This document shows positions 63,276-64,000 of a stretch of DNA of 64,000 nucleotides, piece after piece. The translations under genes were made by a program, and so were the position numbers. The notes beneath the pieces are model-generated. The model ran no database searches, was not told the origin of the DNA, and saw only the letters and a program-made list of their open reading frames with translations. The stretch covers positions 186,001 to 250,000 of the forward strand of contig NZ_QZEY01000005.1 in assembly GCF_003594875.1 (NCBI RefSeq), in the 5' to 3' direction. This stretch comes from Bailinhaonella thermotolerans. Its GTDB lineage: Bacteria; Actinomycetota; Actinomycetes; Streptosporangiales; Streptosporangiaceae. The first letter of the stretch is position 1. Every line of letters starts with the position of its first letter.

Positions 63276-64000
63276 TCAGAAGCCCAGGGTGAGCTGGCCT
63301 TCGGTGGCCAGGGGGTCGCGGTGGCGCTTCAGGTGGCGCCACCGCGGGAGGTCGTCGAGGTAGGACCAGGAGAGCCGGTGGTGGGGGGTGGGGCCCAGCT
63401 CGGCCAGGGCCCGCTGGTGGGCGGGGCTCGGGTAGCCGGCGTTCTCCGCGAAGCCGTACTCCTCGTGGCCCAGGGCGGCCATCCGGGCGTCGCGGTGGAC
63501 CTTGGCCAGGACGCTGGCGGCGGCCACCGAGACGCAGGAGACGTCGGCCTTGATCTCGGTCCGGACCGCCCAGGGCGAGCCGAGGTAGTCGTGCTTGCCG
63601 TCGAGGATCACGCAGTCAGGGCGGATGGGCAGGGCCTCCAGCGCCCGCGTCGCCGCGCGCCGCAGGGCCTCGGTCATGCCCAGCTCGTCGATCTCGCCGG
63701 GGGTCGCCTCGCCCAGGGCGTGGGCCGCCGCCCAGTCCGCCAGCTCGGCGGCGATGGCCGTACGGCGGGCCTCGGTCAGGAGCTTGGAGTCCGTGAGGCC
63801 GCGCGGGGGCGGCGGAAAATCGGGCGGGACGATCGCGGCGCCCACGACCACCGGTCCCGCCCACGCGCCCCGGCCCACCTCGTCCACGCCGGCGATCACC
63901 CGGTGGCCGGCCGCCCGCAGCAGCCTCTCCAGGTCGTACGACGGGGTGGCCGGGCGCTCCGCCGTACCGGGGCCGCCGGGGCCCGGGGCCGTGCCGGAGA
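63276..64000 (-). CDS. rnhB: Ribonuclease HII (5' end cut by window)
   Basis: Removes ribonucleotides from RNA/DNA hybrids and single misincorporated ribonucleotides. [19 protein letters not shown] has the catalytic Asp-Glu (DEVGRG), LTDSKLL follows, [11 protein letters not shown] supplies another Asp, and [21 protein letters not shown] the last acidic and Lys cluster. The frame continues to the window edge with [15 protein letters not shown], which is part of the usual actinobacterial N-terminus, so the true start lies beyond 64000 and not at the GTG at 63899. Confidence 0.93.
   Translation of the reverse strand, partial: SGTAPGPGGPGTAERPATPSYDLERLLRAAGHRVIAGVDEVGRGAWAGPVVVGAAIVPPDFPPPPRGLTDSKLLTEARRTAIAAELADWAAAHALGEATPGEIDELGMTEALRRAATRALEALPIRPDCVILDGKHDYLGSPWAVRTEIKADVSCVSVAAASVLAKVHRDARMAALGHEEYGFAENAGYPSPAHQRALAELGPTPHHRLSWSYLDDLPRWRHLKRHRDPLATEGQLTLGF

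Overview
The window is about 73% GC by eye, with G/C-rich third codon positions, GTG and TTG starts and many long antisense open frames. These features and the gene families (an osa-type hybrid kinase locus, DUF3151 beside class II aldolase, NYN and PspC proteins, methylmalonyl-CoA mutase with MeaB, Pat/HisC-type aminotransferase) point to a filamentous actinomycete chromosome. Streptosporangiales is my best guess, from content only. I saw no rRNA, tRNA, CRISPR, insertion sequence, prophage or integrase. This looks like core chromosome with lineage-specific insertions.

Layout. 1-6.6 kb: a stress-signalling locus. A SpoIIE-type phosphatase with a degenerate anti-sigma-like N-terminus (cut by the window edge) is divergent from a poly-HAMP hybrid kinase overlapping a response regulator that has no DNA-binding domain (OsaA/OsaB type). 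6.7-11.4 kb: a NYN-domain protein and a 1003-residue protein joining an ECF sigma factor, a zinc-finger anti-sigma module, one membrane helix and a large surface domain. 11.5-28.2 kb: housekeeping genes: pyrE, a remnant of a DedA gene, fba, a DUF3151 gene, purA, a glycerophosphodiesterase, corA, purD, purB and a MurA-family enolpyruvyl transferase, with a few membrane and acetyltransferase genes between. 28.4-34.4 kb: a sensor/HTH regulator, a DMT exporter, a HisC/Pat aminotransferase, a CmpX-like channel protein, a small DUF6401-like protein, PspC and an NrtR-like Nudix regulator.

34.5-44.3 kb: a surface-glycopolymer cluster (anchored TIM-barrel protein, two GT4 transferases, a UDP-HexNAc 6-dehydrogenase, UDP-GlcNAc 2-epimerase WecB, and a CgeB-like/GT2 double transferase). 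The epimerase and dehydrogenase together would make UDP-ManNAcA. 44.6-48.4 kb: an NfeD-like/flotillin pair, a lipoprotein and a secreted Pro/Gln-rich protein. 49.2-54.1 kb: a mutA-mutB-meaB operon for methylmalonyl-CoA/succinyl-CoA interconversion with overlapping stops and starts. 54.2-64 kb: a GNAT pair, an AfsR/LuxR-type ATPase without its HTH, a CBS protein, a Rid protein with a clear promoter and twin palindromic operators, an S9 oligopeptidase, a DMT-type membrane protein, a zinc-ribbon protein and RNase HII (cut by the right edge).

The most interesting non-coding signals are two clusters of DnaA-box-like sequences far from any dnaA gene. One is a ladder of about nine boxes at 28-30 bp spacing upstream of purD. 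The other is a set of inverted TTATCCACA pairs after the CgeB/GT2 gene. Other signals are about ten genes with a TANNNT hexamer 6-8 nt before the start codon and no ribosome binding site (probable leaderless transcripts), perfect-stem terminators between convergent genes, and several short GC-rich tandem repeats at gene ends.
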